DNA from: Fremontodendron californicum
Lineage: Eukaryota; Streptophyta; Magnoliopsida; Malvales; Malvaceae
DNA: 64,000 nt
Direction: 5' to 3'
Assembly: GCA_030761205.1 (NCBI GenBank)
Contig: JAULJL010000018.1
Coordinates: 11,552,501-11,616,500, forward strand
Made by a program: the position numbers and the translations under genes. The notes under the pieces were generated by a model that did no database searches, had not been told where the DNA came from, and saw only the letters and a program-made list of their open reading frames with translations. Shown here in pieces: positions 22,866 through 34,689 of this stretch. Positions within the stretch are counted from its first letter, which is position 1; each line of letters opens with the position of its first letter.

Positions 22866-24990
22866 CTACAATGTGCAAGTTGGAACCTGGATTCACCCAG
22901 TAAATCTGTTAAGCACTTCCAGCAAGCTTTGGATGTGAATACAACAAAAATCACCAAGCAAAGTTAGGAATTAATTCTCGAGGCACATACAGTATAAATT
23001 ACAATTAAAAGGGAACACATGAAATTGAAAATGTGTTCAAGATACATAAAAAGACATCCACATTTCAGAATAGAGGTTTGTCATAACTCCTTACAATTTT
23101 GTTCACAGAACATACATCAAGAGCATGTATCATGCCTCGATGCTTTTATTTTTGTTAAATCATCAACAAATTTAGTAAAAGAATTGACTTTATCTATATG
23201 GCTCCGACTCTTCATTGTTCTTGAAGTACCCGTGTCCGACATTCGTGTCTGACGCATATCCGGACATGGGTATAGAGATATGATCCTTCAAGGATCCTCC
23301 AAATACATGAAAATCTTAGAAAAAATTGAATATACCTGTATTGGACACATACCCGTGTCAAACACTCACACCCGTACGAGTCCGGGTAACATAGGACTTT
23401 ATGTTCCCAAAGCATAAATTAGCAGGCATAAGCCCAAACCCCACACGACTCCTGTCAAGTTCATGATCAGCCAAAGACTTATCCAAGCAATTTTTGAAAA
23501 CCTTAAAAAGAATTTCCACAAGCTAATGCATTTTTATACCTTTTTCTTCTTTTTTTGAAAAATAAAGAAAGCTTGAATAGAGCAAGAAAAAAAGCTTGTA
23601 TACATTTTAATAGTATAATTTAGAAACCCTAACATTGTTCTGCGGTATGATAATTTACCAATTATAGGAATCAACCAAGTCGCTGTTATCTGTTATGTAA
23701 GCAACAAGGAATGTGTTTACAAACAAAAATAAAATAAAGATAATTTAAGATGCCTATGTCAAGGTTATAAGATGAATTTATTTCCTCATTCTATCAAGAG
23801 GGAAGGATTAAAATGGCACAGGTGCATCCAAAACCATACAAAAAATTTTCGACCTTATTGAGTATCTAAATAAAGATGAAATTGACAGATATATTGTTCC
23901 AAAAAAACCCAGTTCTATACTGCACTTGACAATTAAGGTCATGCTCTTTGTTTATTGATGCTTCAAAACAAGAACTTAAGATAGGTAACAAGAAAGAAAT
24001 GACATAGCATACCAAACCTCAAAGCCTTCAATTTTTAAGGATTTTGTTAGCGAGTGTCCTAAGAGCACTTTTTTAAGGTTACTATATGTAGTAATATATT
24101 CAACTAATATATTGGAAATGATGAATAAAGTTGTCAACTTAAGATAGGTAACAAGAAAGAAAAGACATAGCATACCAAACCTCAAAGCCTTCAATCTTTT
24201 AAGAATTTTGCTAATAAGTGTCCTAAATACACTCTTTAAGATTATTATATATAATAATATTTTCATCAAATATATTAAAAATGATGAATAAAATTATCAA
24301 CTTTTGCATTTAGTACAATATTATTATTATAAATAATATATTAATTAACCTTGAAAAGTATCCTGAGAGCATTCGTTAGCCAAATCCATCTTTTAAATAC
24401 ATATATTAATGCTTTTCCTAATTTTAAACACAGATTTCTAGACCTTGATATAATAACTGTCCCTATAAACACCTAATAAGATTATGAAATGTGAAGTTCA
24501 AAAATCCATCCCAACATGGGTATCAAAAGGAGATAAAAAGAAAAGGAGAGACCTTTTCTTAATGAAAGGCAGAATCTACTACATGTACAATAAATAATAA
24601 TAAAAAGTTGTAGTTTTTGGGTTCACCTAGGTAAGTGCACTGTCTCGCTCATCAAGATACACAAACTAAAAGGAAAAGAAAGAAAGTAAAAAAAAAAAAA
24701 TATATATCAAATTGATTATAAAGGACTAACTTTTGAGTTCACCTTATGGCAATAAATATCCAGCAACCAATTAAAACAAACTGAAAGTACCAACAGACAA
24801 AGAAAGGAAAGGAAAGGAAAGGAAAAACCTTAAAAAAAAAAAAAAAAAAAACTATAAATCTGAAAAGGAAACAGAAGAAAAGAAATACCCTTTTTCAGGT
24901 TGATCTAACAATGACATAGATGATGTTTGATCATACATAAACAAAGTCAAAGTATACATGCAGAACATGTTTGAAAGGCAAAGGAGATAC
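22866..24990 (-). other. Inferred 5'UTR intron of the BED/hAT gene
   Basis: On the minus strand a strong donor (CTTCAAAG|GTATCTCC at 24991/24990) follows a pyrimidine-rich leader-like stretch, and an acceptor (CACATTGTAG|TG at 22866/22865) lies 21 bases before the ATG. The 2.1-kb interval has no other gene. It contains a direct duplication (23975-24302) and A-rich tracts. The intron is inferred from splice consensus and position only. Confidence 0.55.
23975..24302. repeat. Tandem duplication, period 163 bp
   Basis: CTTAAGATAGGTAACAAGAA starts at 23975 and recurs at 24138. The two copies continue alongside each other to ATGAATAAAATTATCAACTT with many substitutions. It lies inside the inferred 5'UTR intron. 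The 97-aa minus frame here is a by-product. Confidence 0.8.
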
Positions 24991-25160
24991 CTTTGAAGGA
25001 GAAGTGAAGCTGAAGAAGTCTTTGTTGCTTCAGGGTCAAGGAGAGTTGTTGATAAAACAAGGAGTGTAGGGGGCAGACAGCAGAAGAAAAAGAAGGAAAA
25101 TGGCAAGAAATTGAGAGATTGATAGTATGAGACTTGCTTCTTTCTGAGTTTTGTCATTTG
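24991..25160 (-). other. Inferred 5'UTR exon of the BED/hAT gene
   Basis: The minus strand here is pyrimidine-rich (TCTTCTGCTGTCTGCCCCCT and similar), typical of plant leaders, and ends at a strong donor. It begins about 30 bases downstream of a TATA box. It includes an upstream ATG (25155-25157) if transcription starts at or above that point. Extent is inferred. Confidence 0.5.
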
Positions 25161-25186
25161 TGTTATCAGTGATTCACTGCTTACTG

Positions 25187-25196
25187 TTTTTTATAG
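25187..25196 (-). promoter_or_regulatory. TATA box of the BED/hAT gene
   Basis: CTATAAAAAA on the minus strand sits about 30 bases upstream of the inferred leader start, with a G/C-richer flank around it. Confidence 0.55.
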
Positions 25197-25389
25197 GTGG
25201 GGTCAACTGCCAAGGTATCCATGCGGTGGACCAATGCTAATTTAATGGGACCCATTTTTTCTTTTGTTTTAGGGGCTGAGACTGGGATCAGGGAACCCAC
25301 TTTTTCTTGGCCTTATCTGCTACTGCCATCCTCCTCGGCCAAGGCCCACTTCCATCACCCAAACCAGACATTATCATTCGAGTTCGGAT
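25197..25389 (-). promoter_or_regulatory. Proximal promoter region, BED/hAT gene
   Basis: This is the least AT-rich stretch near the gene (for example GGGACCCA and GGGCCTTGGC words on the minus strand), as expected for a promoter. No specific element is identified with certainty. Confidence 0.35.
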
Positions 25390-25800
25390 AAGAAAAACCT
25401 CAAAATTTGGTTTAGTTATTGTTAAGTTTGAGTTCGAAATTGAGAGTTCGAATTATCGATCAAGTTAAATTTGAATATTTTAATATTTGATTTGATTCGA
25501 ATGATATGCGAGTTTAATCAAACATTTTTTTTTAATTAATAATAAAAAATTTTAATTCGAGTTCGAGCAAAAATAATTGAATTTAAAGTCGAGTATTAGA
25601 ATTAATCTCATTTTTTACTAGATAAACGAGTCTAATTGAATGAGTTTGAGTAATTCGATTTTTATCTTGAAAGAATTTAAATTTTAAAAATGAAACTCAA
25701 TTGAATTCAAGATGAGTTTTTAATCGAGCTCGAACTCAAATTTTTTACTATTTGAACTTAACTCGATTTGATTACACCTTAATCACAACCAAACCCAAGT
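25390..25800. repeat. GAGTTCGA-rich dispersed repeat
   Basis: Recurring GAGTTCGA / TCGAATT / CGAGTTTAA words in both orientations, the look of subterminal repeats of a non-autonomous DNA element. No terminus or target duplication could be fixed. Confidence 0.35.
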
Positions 25801-26149
25801 GCTAGCTCATTGATTTTTTTTTTTTTTTTCATTTTTCCTATTTCAGCAAGTAATATTTGTTTTCTTCATTTTTCGAAAAAATTTGAACTCTTTTATTAGT
25901 GCCATTGCCATTGGAATTTCGATTTATTGTAATCATCCAATTTGATGCTAAAAATTTTCAAATAGAAAAAAAAAATTTATTGTAATTATAAAATTAGATT
26001 TCTACGTGCTTTTATCAAAACTTAATTTTGCAATTATAGTGAAAATCTTTTAAGTGTAATTGTTAATTGCAAATACAATGTAAAATTAATTTTCAAATTG
26101 TTATTTATATTGTTAAAATTAATGTTTATTATTCGTAATTAAACAAAGG
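25801..26149. other. AT-rich spacer
   Basis: Poly-T/A tracts and AT-rich sequence. Nothing recognisable. Confidence 0.5.
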
Positions 26150-26560
26150 GTTTGTATTTGATGCATTATTAGTGTATAAATCTATACACTGTCAATAAAC
26201 CATACGATAACACTTTATTAATAAAAAATTTAAAATTTTAAAATTAAAAAAAAAATAAATACAGATAACTATAACTTTTAGTATTTATATTTGATGCACT
26301 GTTAGTGTATATACTTACAGTGCATCCTACGATACCACCTGTCGGGTTAAGGATTAGTGGTTAGAGTTAGTGGTTAGGGGTTAGTGATTAGAGTTAGTGG
26401 TTAGTTTTTTAATAAGGTGTCAGTGTAAGATTCATTATTAGTATATAGACATATACACTGATAGTGCATCAAATACAAATCCTAACTTTTATCATGTGCC
26501 GTCATATGGTTCACTATTAGTATATAAATTTATATATTAACAGTGCATCAAATATAAATC
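26150..26560. mobile_element. MITE-like element with duplicated ends
   Basis: GGTTTGTATTTGATGCATTA (from 26150) is repeated in direct sense near 26283, and its reverse complement (GTGCATCAAATACAAATCC) occurs near 26465-26483 and again, diverged, near 26541-26561. The outer and inner pairs suggest one MITE inserted in, or duplicated with, another. The centre (26343-26405) has a run of GGTTAGAGTTAGTGGTTAG-type words. Confidence 0.6.
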
Positions 26561-26989
26561 CTTAAATAAATACATGATAGGTTTTTGTAAAAAAAAAAAT
26601 TATCAGTATATAAGACAACAATAATACTTCTATATTAATAATTAACTCAAAATTTGATGTTGTAAAATATACATAAACATGTGCATGTTTTAGCTGTCCA
26701 TGGCCTGGTCGAGTCTGGCTAGATTTGGATAGTAAAATTTTTTGCTTGTTCAAGGCTTGACTTATTGAATCTTTGAAGTTCATTTTTTTTAATATTAAAA
26801 AATTAAATTTTACATTTTTAAATATAAATATAAATATGATTAAAATTAAAAATATTTTAATTAAAACATAAACCTGGGTCTGGCATATCGAGCCAAACGA
26901 GTTGTAGACCTTTGGACAAATCTAATTCCATGTATAAGTATAAATTGTATAATCCAACTAATCAGTTGAAATAATAATAAAAACTATTA
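26561..26989. other. AT-rich stretch with a possible short foldback element
   Basis: TGTCCATGGCCTGGTCGAG (26695) and the reverse complement of CGAGTTGTAGACCTTTGGACA (26900-26920) are loosely similar, so 26694-26922 could be a decayed short element. The rest is AT-rich and unremarkable. Confidence 0.25.
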
Positions 26990-29087
26990 CATACATGAAA
27001 ATATGTTTAGATAAAATAATAAGACGTTACAAATATATGACAGTGATATTACCAAAATAATAATATTTATAAAAAAATAATATTATAATAATAGTCATCG
27101 GACTTTATGACATTCATTACGTCAGTGAAAGATAAAACATAAAACGATAAAAAAAAAAAAAATTGCATAACTTTAAGTGAACAAAATGCATATTATTATA
27201 AAATAAAGAACATTTTAAATGATAAATAAAAAATTTTAATGCGCAGAAAAAGAAAATTACATTTGTTATCTATTTGATTTCTAATACTACTAGATTTTGA
27301 AAAGAGAAAAGAAGATTCTATATTCAATTAAGAAAAATATTGACATATATAAGAGAAGATTCTACATAAAAAAAAAAAGAAACATATAAGAGATAAAAAA
27401 AAATTCTATTTATATGGAAACATGTGTAGATAAAATAATAAGACGTTACAAATATATGACAGAGATATTATCAAAATAATAATATTTATAAAAAAAATGA
27501 TAATATTATAATAATAGTCATCGGACTTTAAGATGTTCATTACGTGAAGATAAAACATAAAGATGAGAACAAGAAAAATCTTTTACATAACTTTTAAGTG
27601 AATAAAATGCATATTATAATAAAATATAGAACGATTTAAATCATAAATTTTAAATATTAAACACAAATTTTAATATGTAGAAAAAGAAAATTACATTTGT
27701 TATAATTTTGTTATCCATTTGATTCTAATACTAGTAGATTTTGAAAAGAGAAAAGAAGGTTCCATATCCAATTAAGAAAAATGTTAAAAACATGCATAAT
27801 TTAACATATAAGAGAAGAATTATATATATATATATATATATATATGAGGAGAGATTTACTTATATTATTGTAAAATTAAATTAGTTTTACACACTTTCAT
27901 AATTTTTTATACGATTTATATTTTAACAAATCGACCGTTGGATTTAACAATATAACTGTATTCATCGTGAGCATAAAGTTTCGAATCGATCCGATAACTC
28001 TATCATATCAATCGAGAATATTATCTTTTTTAATATATATTTAATGGTTGAAAATTTTTTAAATCGAACAAATACTTAGACATTTTTAATTTACTTAAAA
28101 CTCTACGTGCATGATCTATGTGAATAGAACATGAAATACGACGATCAGATTAAACAATTATAAATCGTATAAAAAATTATTGAAGTGTGTAAATTAATTT
28201 AATTTTACATGAATATAAGTGAATCCCTCATATATATATATATATAAATAAAGTAGAGATATAAGAGATCGAAAAAAATCTATTGATATACATGGAAATA
28301 TGTGTAGATAAAGTAATAAGACGTTACAAATATATGACAGAGGTATTACCAAAAAATAATAATTATCAAAAAAATGATAATATTATAATAATAGTGAGTC
28401 GACATTACGTGGGTGAAAGATAAAACATAAAGATAAAAATAAGAAATTTTTTTATAAATATTAAGTAAACAAAATGCATATTATTATAAAATAAAATAAA
28501 AACATTTTAAATGATAAATTTTAAATATTAAACACAAATTTTAATATGTAGAAAAAGAAAATTACATTTGGTATCACTTTGTTATCTATTTGATTTTATA
28601 CTACTAGATTTTGAAAAGAGAAAAGAAGGTTCCATACACAATTAAGAAAAATGTTAAAAACATGCATAATTTAACATATAAGAGAGAAAAAAAAAAAATC
28701 TATTATATACATGGAAACATGTGTAGATAAAATAATAAGACGTTACAAATATATGACAGAGGTATTACCAAAATAATAATGTTTATCAGAAAACGACAAT
28801 ATTATAATAATAGTCATCGAACTTTACGATATTCGTGAAAGATAATGCATAAAGATAAAAAAGAAAATTCTTTTACATAATTTTTAAGTAAACAAGTGCA
28901 TATTATTATAAAATAAAGAATAATTTAAATCATAAATTTTAAATATTAAACACAAATTTTAATATGTAGAAAAAGAAAATTACATTTGTTATATCTATTT
29001 GATTCATAATACTATTAGCTCTTGAAAAGAGAAATTATATCCAATTAAGAAAAATGTTACAAACATGCATAATTTAACATATAAGAA
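26990..29087 (+). repeat. Fourfold tandem repeat of about 400 bp
   Basis: Four copies start near 26996, 27418, 28290 and 28722. Each contains in order: TGTAGATAAAATAATAAGAC, GTTACAAATATATGACAG, TATTATAATAATAGTCATCG, AAAATGCATATTATTATAAA and GATTTTGAAAAGAGAAAAGA. A MITE (27846-28229) sits between copies 2 and 3, and the LTR of element A interrupts the end of copy 4. It is AT-rich and not coding. Confidence 0.85.
27846..28229. mobile_element. MITE with about 75-bp terminal inverted repeats
   Basis: The left end GAGGAGAGATTTACTTATAT and the reverse complement of the right end GAGGGATTCACTTATATTCA continue as an inverted repeat through TTACACACTTTCATAATTTT and TTTTTTATACGATTTATA. (TA)n runs flank it on both sides, so the target duplication cannot be told from the microsatellite. 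It is 384 bp long and non-coding. Confidence 0.8.
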
Positions 29088-31555
29088 TGTAGATACTCAA
29101 TTTTATCCAGAGTATTTAAAGTGTAATTGGAGTCAGATTATATTTGATTGTTAAATTAATTTCTTTAAAGATATTTTAATTTTAATCAAATATTGTTTAA
29201 TTCGAATTTAAAATTTAAGTCAGGCGCGAATCCATGTTCAAATATTTTACTAGAATCGATTTGGTCCGAATTTTGACCTTTGAGTTTAAAGATATGCTTC
29301 AATTTTATTATTGGATTTTTAGAAATAAGTCTAGGCCTAATTATTGTTTTTTGGATTTGGGAACCCAATTTGGTCTCAATTATTATTTTTGGATTTTGGG
29401 ACCTAATTGGGTCCATATCCACATCCCTATTTATTTAATTATTTATTATTTTCTTTCTTTCTTTCTATCTTTTATTTATTTTCTTTATTTTCAGATTGAT
29501 TTTTATCTTTATTTTTCTTTATTTCTTAGAAAACTTTATTTTGAAAGATTAAAAATTAAAAAAAAAGAATCCGAAAATAAAAGAAGTTTTATTTGACAGA
29601 AATTCTACAACCTGACAAGGATTAAGGGATCAAGATTCTTAGCAGAGCCAAAACAAATATAAAAATCTGAGTTGGAATGTGATAAGGAAACCAAGTTCAA
29701 AATAACTTAAAATCAGCCATACGCTAACACACAATCTAAAAATAATTAGAGAAAACAAAAAAGCCAGTAAGCAAATACACAAATAAAGAGCAAAAAAAGG
29801 GAATTTTAAAAGTTGAGTGTTTCGGTTTTAGATCTAGTCTATTTGATTTGGTTTTTGAGAAATTCATTTTGGAAGTAAGAGACAATAGGTTGAAAAGATT
29901 TGGAAAAGTAAATTTCTTAGATTTCTTGGTTTTTTTTTCTAGGTTTAAAATTTTCGACAAAATTTGAAGTTTTCAACCGGTGAGGAAGACTCTTTCAGAG
30001 ACCGTTGAAGTTTTCGGCCAATAGTTTTTCGATTCGAAGAATTTTTCGACTACCATTTAAGTTTTCGACCACTGATTTTTGAATTCAAAGAATTTTACGA
30101 CACTGAATGAATTTTACAACACATTAATTTGGAAAAATAAGGCGGCCGACGTGGATTTTCAGGAGGATTTTAGAGAGAGAAGTAGAGAGAGAGGCAAATA
30201 GGAGAGAGATAGAGAACTGGTAAAAATGAGCAAAAAAAATATTTTTATATATATGCGGGTCGGGTCGCACGGATCCGCACCCTGATCCACATGTGCCCGA
30301 CCTGTTTCTAGTTATTTTTTATTTTATTTAATTGATTCAATTGATTTAATCAATTTTATAATTTAATTTATTTATTTTCTTGATTTTTTTATTTAATCTG
30401 GTAATTTAATTTGTTTATTAATTAAATACTAATCCATTTATTTGATTGATTATTTTATTTTGTGTATGTTATCTTGTTGTTTATCCATAATTTGTTTGTT
30501 TATTTCATGATTACGATGATTAGAGTTTAATTTGAAATGATAAATTTATGTGATAAATAACAATAACAGAGATTTATAAAAATAGAGATTTAAAACAAGA
30601 AAAAACCAATTCACATAATGTATTATCCTCTCACATAAAATAAAATTAAAAAAGTCAAAAGAATAAGTTGATATTTATCTGAAGATGAAATTCTAAGGAA
30701 ATTGCAATTAGATAGTTTTTTAAGAAATTTCTAGGTGAATTTTTTTCTTCTAAATTTTACTAGCATAATGGAGGGTTTAGAAAAAGATTTTCAATATTTA
30801 AGATCGATAGTTATTCCCAAATATGTAAAATCTAATCTTTTCAATTAATAAAATCAAGAAATAAATTGAGATCTTTCCAATGATAAAATTCTAAGAGAAT
30901 TGCAATTAGGCAGTTCTATAAGAAATTTCTAGGTGATAATTTTTTTTTGAAATTTTACCAGCATGATGGAGGGTTTATAAAAAGATTTTCAATATTAAAG
31001 ATCGATAATTATTCCTAAATATATAAAATCAAATCTTTCCAATTACTAAAATCAAAGGAATAAATTAAAATCTTTTCAATGATGGAATTGTAGGAGAATC
31101 ACAATTAGGCAGTTTTTTAAGAGGTTTTTTAGGTGAGAAATTTTTTAAAAATTTTACCAGCATGATGGAGGGTTTAAAAAAAGATTTCAATATTAAAGAT
31201 CGATATTTATTCCTAAATAAAAATAAAAATATTAAAACTTTCCATAACATTTTAATAAGGGATAAATCAAGAATAATAACAACCATTTATTAAAGACCAT
31301 ATAGTATCAATTAGGTATTGTCCTTAGCAGACGCGTTATGGGGGTGCGAATCATTTCTCACACGTAACCGAACTTTCGAACATATTTTTGAAATGTAGAC
31401 CAGAACCTATTCTTTTAGGGTACCTTAGTCAAGTTTAGGATTACTTTAGAAAGAATAGATTCATATATGTGAACTAATCACACCTAATAAAAGATTAGTG
31501 GCAACTCCATTATTTGTGTCTAGCGGTTGAATTCTAGAATTTGTATGTTATGACA
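29088..31555 (+). repeat. 5' LTR of element A (2468 bp)
   Basis: It starts TGTAGATACTCAATTTTATC, related to the TGTAGACACCTAATTTTGTC start of the B and C LTRs, and ends GTATGTTATGACA directly before the primer site. It contains a GC-rich segment (30250-30305) in otherwise AT-rich DNA and three tandem copies of about 190 bp (30655-31225). The open frames at 29186-29596 and 29736-29960 have no recognisable content. Confidence 0.78.
30655..31225 (+). repeat. Three tandem 190-bp units in LTR A
   Basis: Units near 30660, 30855 and 31045 share AATTGCAATTAG(A/G)CAGTT, AATTTTAC(T/C)AGCAT(A/G)ATGG and AGATCGATA in order. Confidence 0.8.
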
Positions 31556-31558
31556 GCT

Positions 31559-31576
31559 TGGCGACTCTACTGGGGA
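31559..31576 (+). promoter_or_regulatory. Primer-binding site of element A (tRNA-Arg)
   Basis: TGGCGACTCTACTGGGGA, one base different from the site in element B. It is complementary to the 3' end of plant tRNA-Arg, the primer used by Ogre-type elements. Confidence 0.8.
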
Positions 31577-32789
31577 CTTATAGAGTCAAGCCATTGATTG
31601 GTCATATGTTGTCCTATGTCTTAATAAATGCTCTTAAAGTATTTATTTTTAATGGATTTCATTTTCATGATCTATTCTTTTACTAACTAGTTTTATTCCT
31701 TTTTAGTTTATGTTTATTTGAGGGGGAGAGGGGGAAGGTTAAAGGTTGGTATGTTCTTTCGCACACATTACACAAAGCATACTCATAAGCTTTATATCCG
31801 GACTCATCTTTTTTAAGAGGGGATAAAGCACCTATGCTTTCGTGAGATGATACCTCTGCATGAACTGGCGAAATACTCTCACTCAAATTGAACCTTTTCC
31901 TTTTGGAGCCTATGATTGGCGAGGATCGAGTTGCCTTACTAATCCAACATAGATGACAATGAGAAGCAATTTGAGGACCTTTTTAGATTAGTCAAATAAC
32001 CTAAACCAGCATATAGACAACACTTAAGAAGCTTACCCTAGGATAGAGCTATGTCAACCTACTCTATAGAAAATAATCCAAGACAAGACACATGAAGGAA
32101 CACCTCTTACCTTGCTATCTCTTCCTAAATATGTATATCTTATTATTATTATTTTATGATATAACCTTTCTAACTATTTTCTTTTCATTTTTCATGCATT
32201 TGCATCATCATATTATCATAGGAGTATTTTTCCACATAGCAATTCTTGATAAAATGAATCTTCGCTTACATCTATGAAAAGACTGGCACAATGTGAGTCT
32301 ACATCAACTAGGTGCAAATCATCAAGTAGTTTGAGGGCTAGATCTGAAGAAATTCAATGCAAGGAGGGTGATTATTTGCTAGCAGGTTACATGTGGTCAA
32401 AGTACCTGAGAGATCCCTGTACTATATAATCTAATGCAAATTAGTCTCTGTACTATAAATCTGTGTAATTTAATACTTAATCTTTTAAACTTAAAGCAAA
32501 AAGATAAAATCAGTAACTGACCTAACGTTTACTGTGAAAATTTGATGTGGCATTTGCAAAAAGTTGGGTATTTTCTTTACCATGTCATCTTAAAATATTT
32601 TTTTTATTGGTGCCACGTCAGCCATTAACATCCACATCAGCAATTTAACAGATGTTTAAATGTCACGTCATCTTTTTCACGGTAAACGTTAGGTTAGTTA
32701 TTGGTTTTACCTTTTTGCTTTAATTTTAAAAGATTAAGGATTAAGTTACACAGATTTATAGTACAGGGACTAATTTGCATCCACTCTTC
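31577..32789 (+). other. Leader of element A with inserted MITE
   Basis: The stretch 31700-31940 parallels the B leader (41225-41480): both contain GGGG-rich sequence, a CTTTCG.GCACACA-like segment, GCTTTCGTGA and a GAAATACTCTCA-like word. No ORF of note. A MITE occupies 32434-32780. Confidence 0.6.
32434..32780. mobile_element. MITE with about 60-bp terminal inverted repeats
   Basis: ATGCAAATTAGTCTCTGTAC through CTTAAAGCAAAAAG at the left is matched by the reverse complement of CTTTTTGCTTTAATTTTAAA ... CAGGGACTAATTTGCAT at the right. It is 347 bp and non-coding. It lies in the leader/ORF1 boundary of element A and is absent at the equivalent place in B. Confidence 0.8.
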
Positions 32790-34080
32790 CTGAAAAGGTT
32801 CATCTAGACCTAATGCAAAATGACCTCACTTATTTGATTAACATCTGGAGATCTTGGGACATGACTAGGCAAGACGCATTCCAGAAAAAATATGGGGATT
32901 TGTCATTGCTTCTCCCTTTTAAAGTTGATAACAACTTGATGAGGGTAATGGTGTAGATTTGGGATCATTCATAAAGATGCTTTGTATTTAATGGATTAGA
33001 CATGGTATCGAGAATAGAAGAATACTCTGTATTGCTTCGCCTTGACCATCCAAATCTTAATAAGATTTATCGAAAGAATAAGTGGGTTATCATAAGAAGT
33101 TCGCCAAAATGGTGGTGATTACTCCACTAGAAGTGGATCGTTATATAAGTTTGAAATGTGAAAATGCTTGTATTCCCTGGAGCTTTTTACACAATTTTAT
33201 CAATAAAGCCTAGATGATGAAGAAGGCATGGACATGATGGTGTTAGCTCTTTATGGGATGGTGATTTTCCCTAAAGTTTTAGGATATGCTGAAATGTCTG
33301 TGATGAATCTCATTGACAAAATTAAACATTGGACCAATACAACTCCAATCATCCTTGCAGAAACCATCAGATCCCTGAACCATTATTGACGAACTAGAGA
33401 AGGAAGTTTTACCGGATGTGTACAACTACTACACATTTGGATGAAAAGTCATTTGAATGCAATAGTATTGCAATAGTATTTGGCCAAAGTCGAAGTCAAA
33501 GAATGATTGGGTGTCATTCTTGCGCAAGCTTACAAATCAAGGGTTGTATGGAGAGCACCTTAGATGTGACATGATTCAATATCATACAGTTGTGCTGATC
33601 AACCTTGGGTGCCTCTGCTAGGCTTGTGGGTGCTATCAATTATGCTTTGATTTCAATTCAAAGACAAGATGGATACGAACAGTTTATTCCAAAGACACAT
33701 GGGCTCAATCATTTAGAGATATCTTATACTGATGAAGGAATTTTGAAGAAGATAGATGAAATCACCAAGGCATGAAAGCTAACTATTAGAGTAGCCAAGG
33801 GAGACTCACGTAAGATACCACTCCTGAATAGTTTGTATGGCATGCCAGGCAAGCCAAAGATGTTGTGTTCCATGGAGAAGATAATCTTCACTGCTTAGCT
33901 TAACCCACACCACCGAATCCTCTGTTAATAGCAAAACTTGCCAAAAGAAAAATGACGAGTTAGAGCAAGAGAACAAGAGGCTTCGAATAAAGATAGGGAG
34001 GTTGGAAGATGATATAAAGGAATGGGATAAAAATTTCAGAGACTTGGTCGAGATTGCAATAGGTGGAAGTAACTTTTAAA
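32790..34080 (+). pseudogene. ORF1 relic of element A (DUF7745-like plus coiled coil)
   Basis: Translated pieces match the ORF1 region of element B: DAFQKKYGDLSLLLPFKVD near 32870-32930, CFVFNGLDM and EEYSVLL near 32980-33050, then LYGMVIFPKVLGYAEMSV near 33250. A coiled-coil piece (ELEQENKRLRIKIGRLEDD) occurs near 33960-34015. Several stops and frame changes make it non-functional. ORF1 of Ogre elements lies upstream of gag and its role is not known. Confidence 0.7.
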
Positions 34081-34689
34081 GAGTTGGAAGAAAATGTCTT
34101 CGTGCACTACTTCTGAACTTTCACTGATTAGAAACGAAAATGGAAAATTGTGAGAAGAATGCTTGGACATTATGAAACATAATTAGGCACTCTAAGACTT
34201 TGTTGCCATATTAAATAAAAAGTTAAGTAGTCAACAACTTTCTTTGAAAAAATAGAAGAAGAATGCAGACAGCTATAGGTTTATGCGAAATTCAGGGATA
34301 CAGGCAAAATATGGAAGAAAACATGATTGACAAATCAAGAATATTTGAAACATCTTTTCAGACAGGGGTGCAGCCAATTGGGGCACATGGACGACGATTG
34401 CTTAACTTCCTAGAATAATCCCAAGATCAATACCAACAGATTATGAAGTTTTTATGGAGGCCATAGGCTTTTGGGACTTTCATGGATGTAATGATGGATT
34501 TTGTTTGAAATAAAATTTCAATTATGATTCCTTTTATTAAGAATTGTTATGTGGTTAATGTTATATGTCATTCATTTATGCATATTCATGATCATAAAAA
34601 AATGTTTTAACCCTAAAAATAAAATTTTTGGCAAAAACATAACATCTTGATCTCTAAAATTTTGGTAATAAAGGTTTAAGGATATCTTG
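34081..34689 (+). other. Decayed ORF1/gag spacer of element A
   Basis: Stop-rich sequence between the coiled-coil relic and the gag start, comparable to 43690-44130 in element B. No intact frame. Confidence 0.45.

Noticed and set aside
24852..25157. 101-residue minus-strand frame upstream of the BED/hAT gene
   Set aside because: It spans the inferred leader exon and the donor site. The Phe/Leu-rich sequence reflects a pyrimidine-rich 5'UTR. At most it contributes an upstream ORF.
26343..26405. Interstitial telomere array
   Set aside because: Words resemble TTAGGG-like repeats but are irregular and do not match the plant TTTAGGG unit. They lie inside a MITE, so I list them only as telomere-like.
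29186..29596. Frames on both strands at the start of LTR A as a gene
   Set aside because: They lie within the LTR just after its terminus, AT-rich, with no homologue in the LTRs of B or C.
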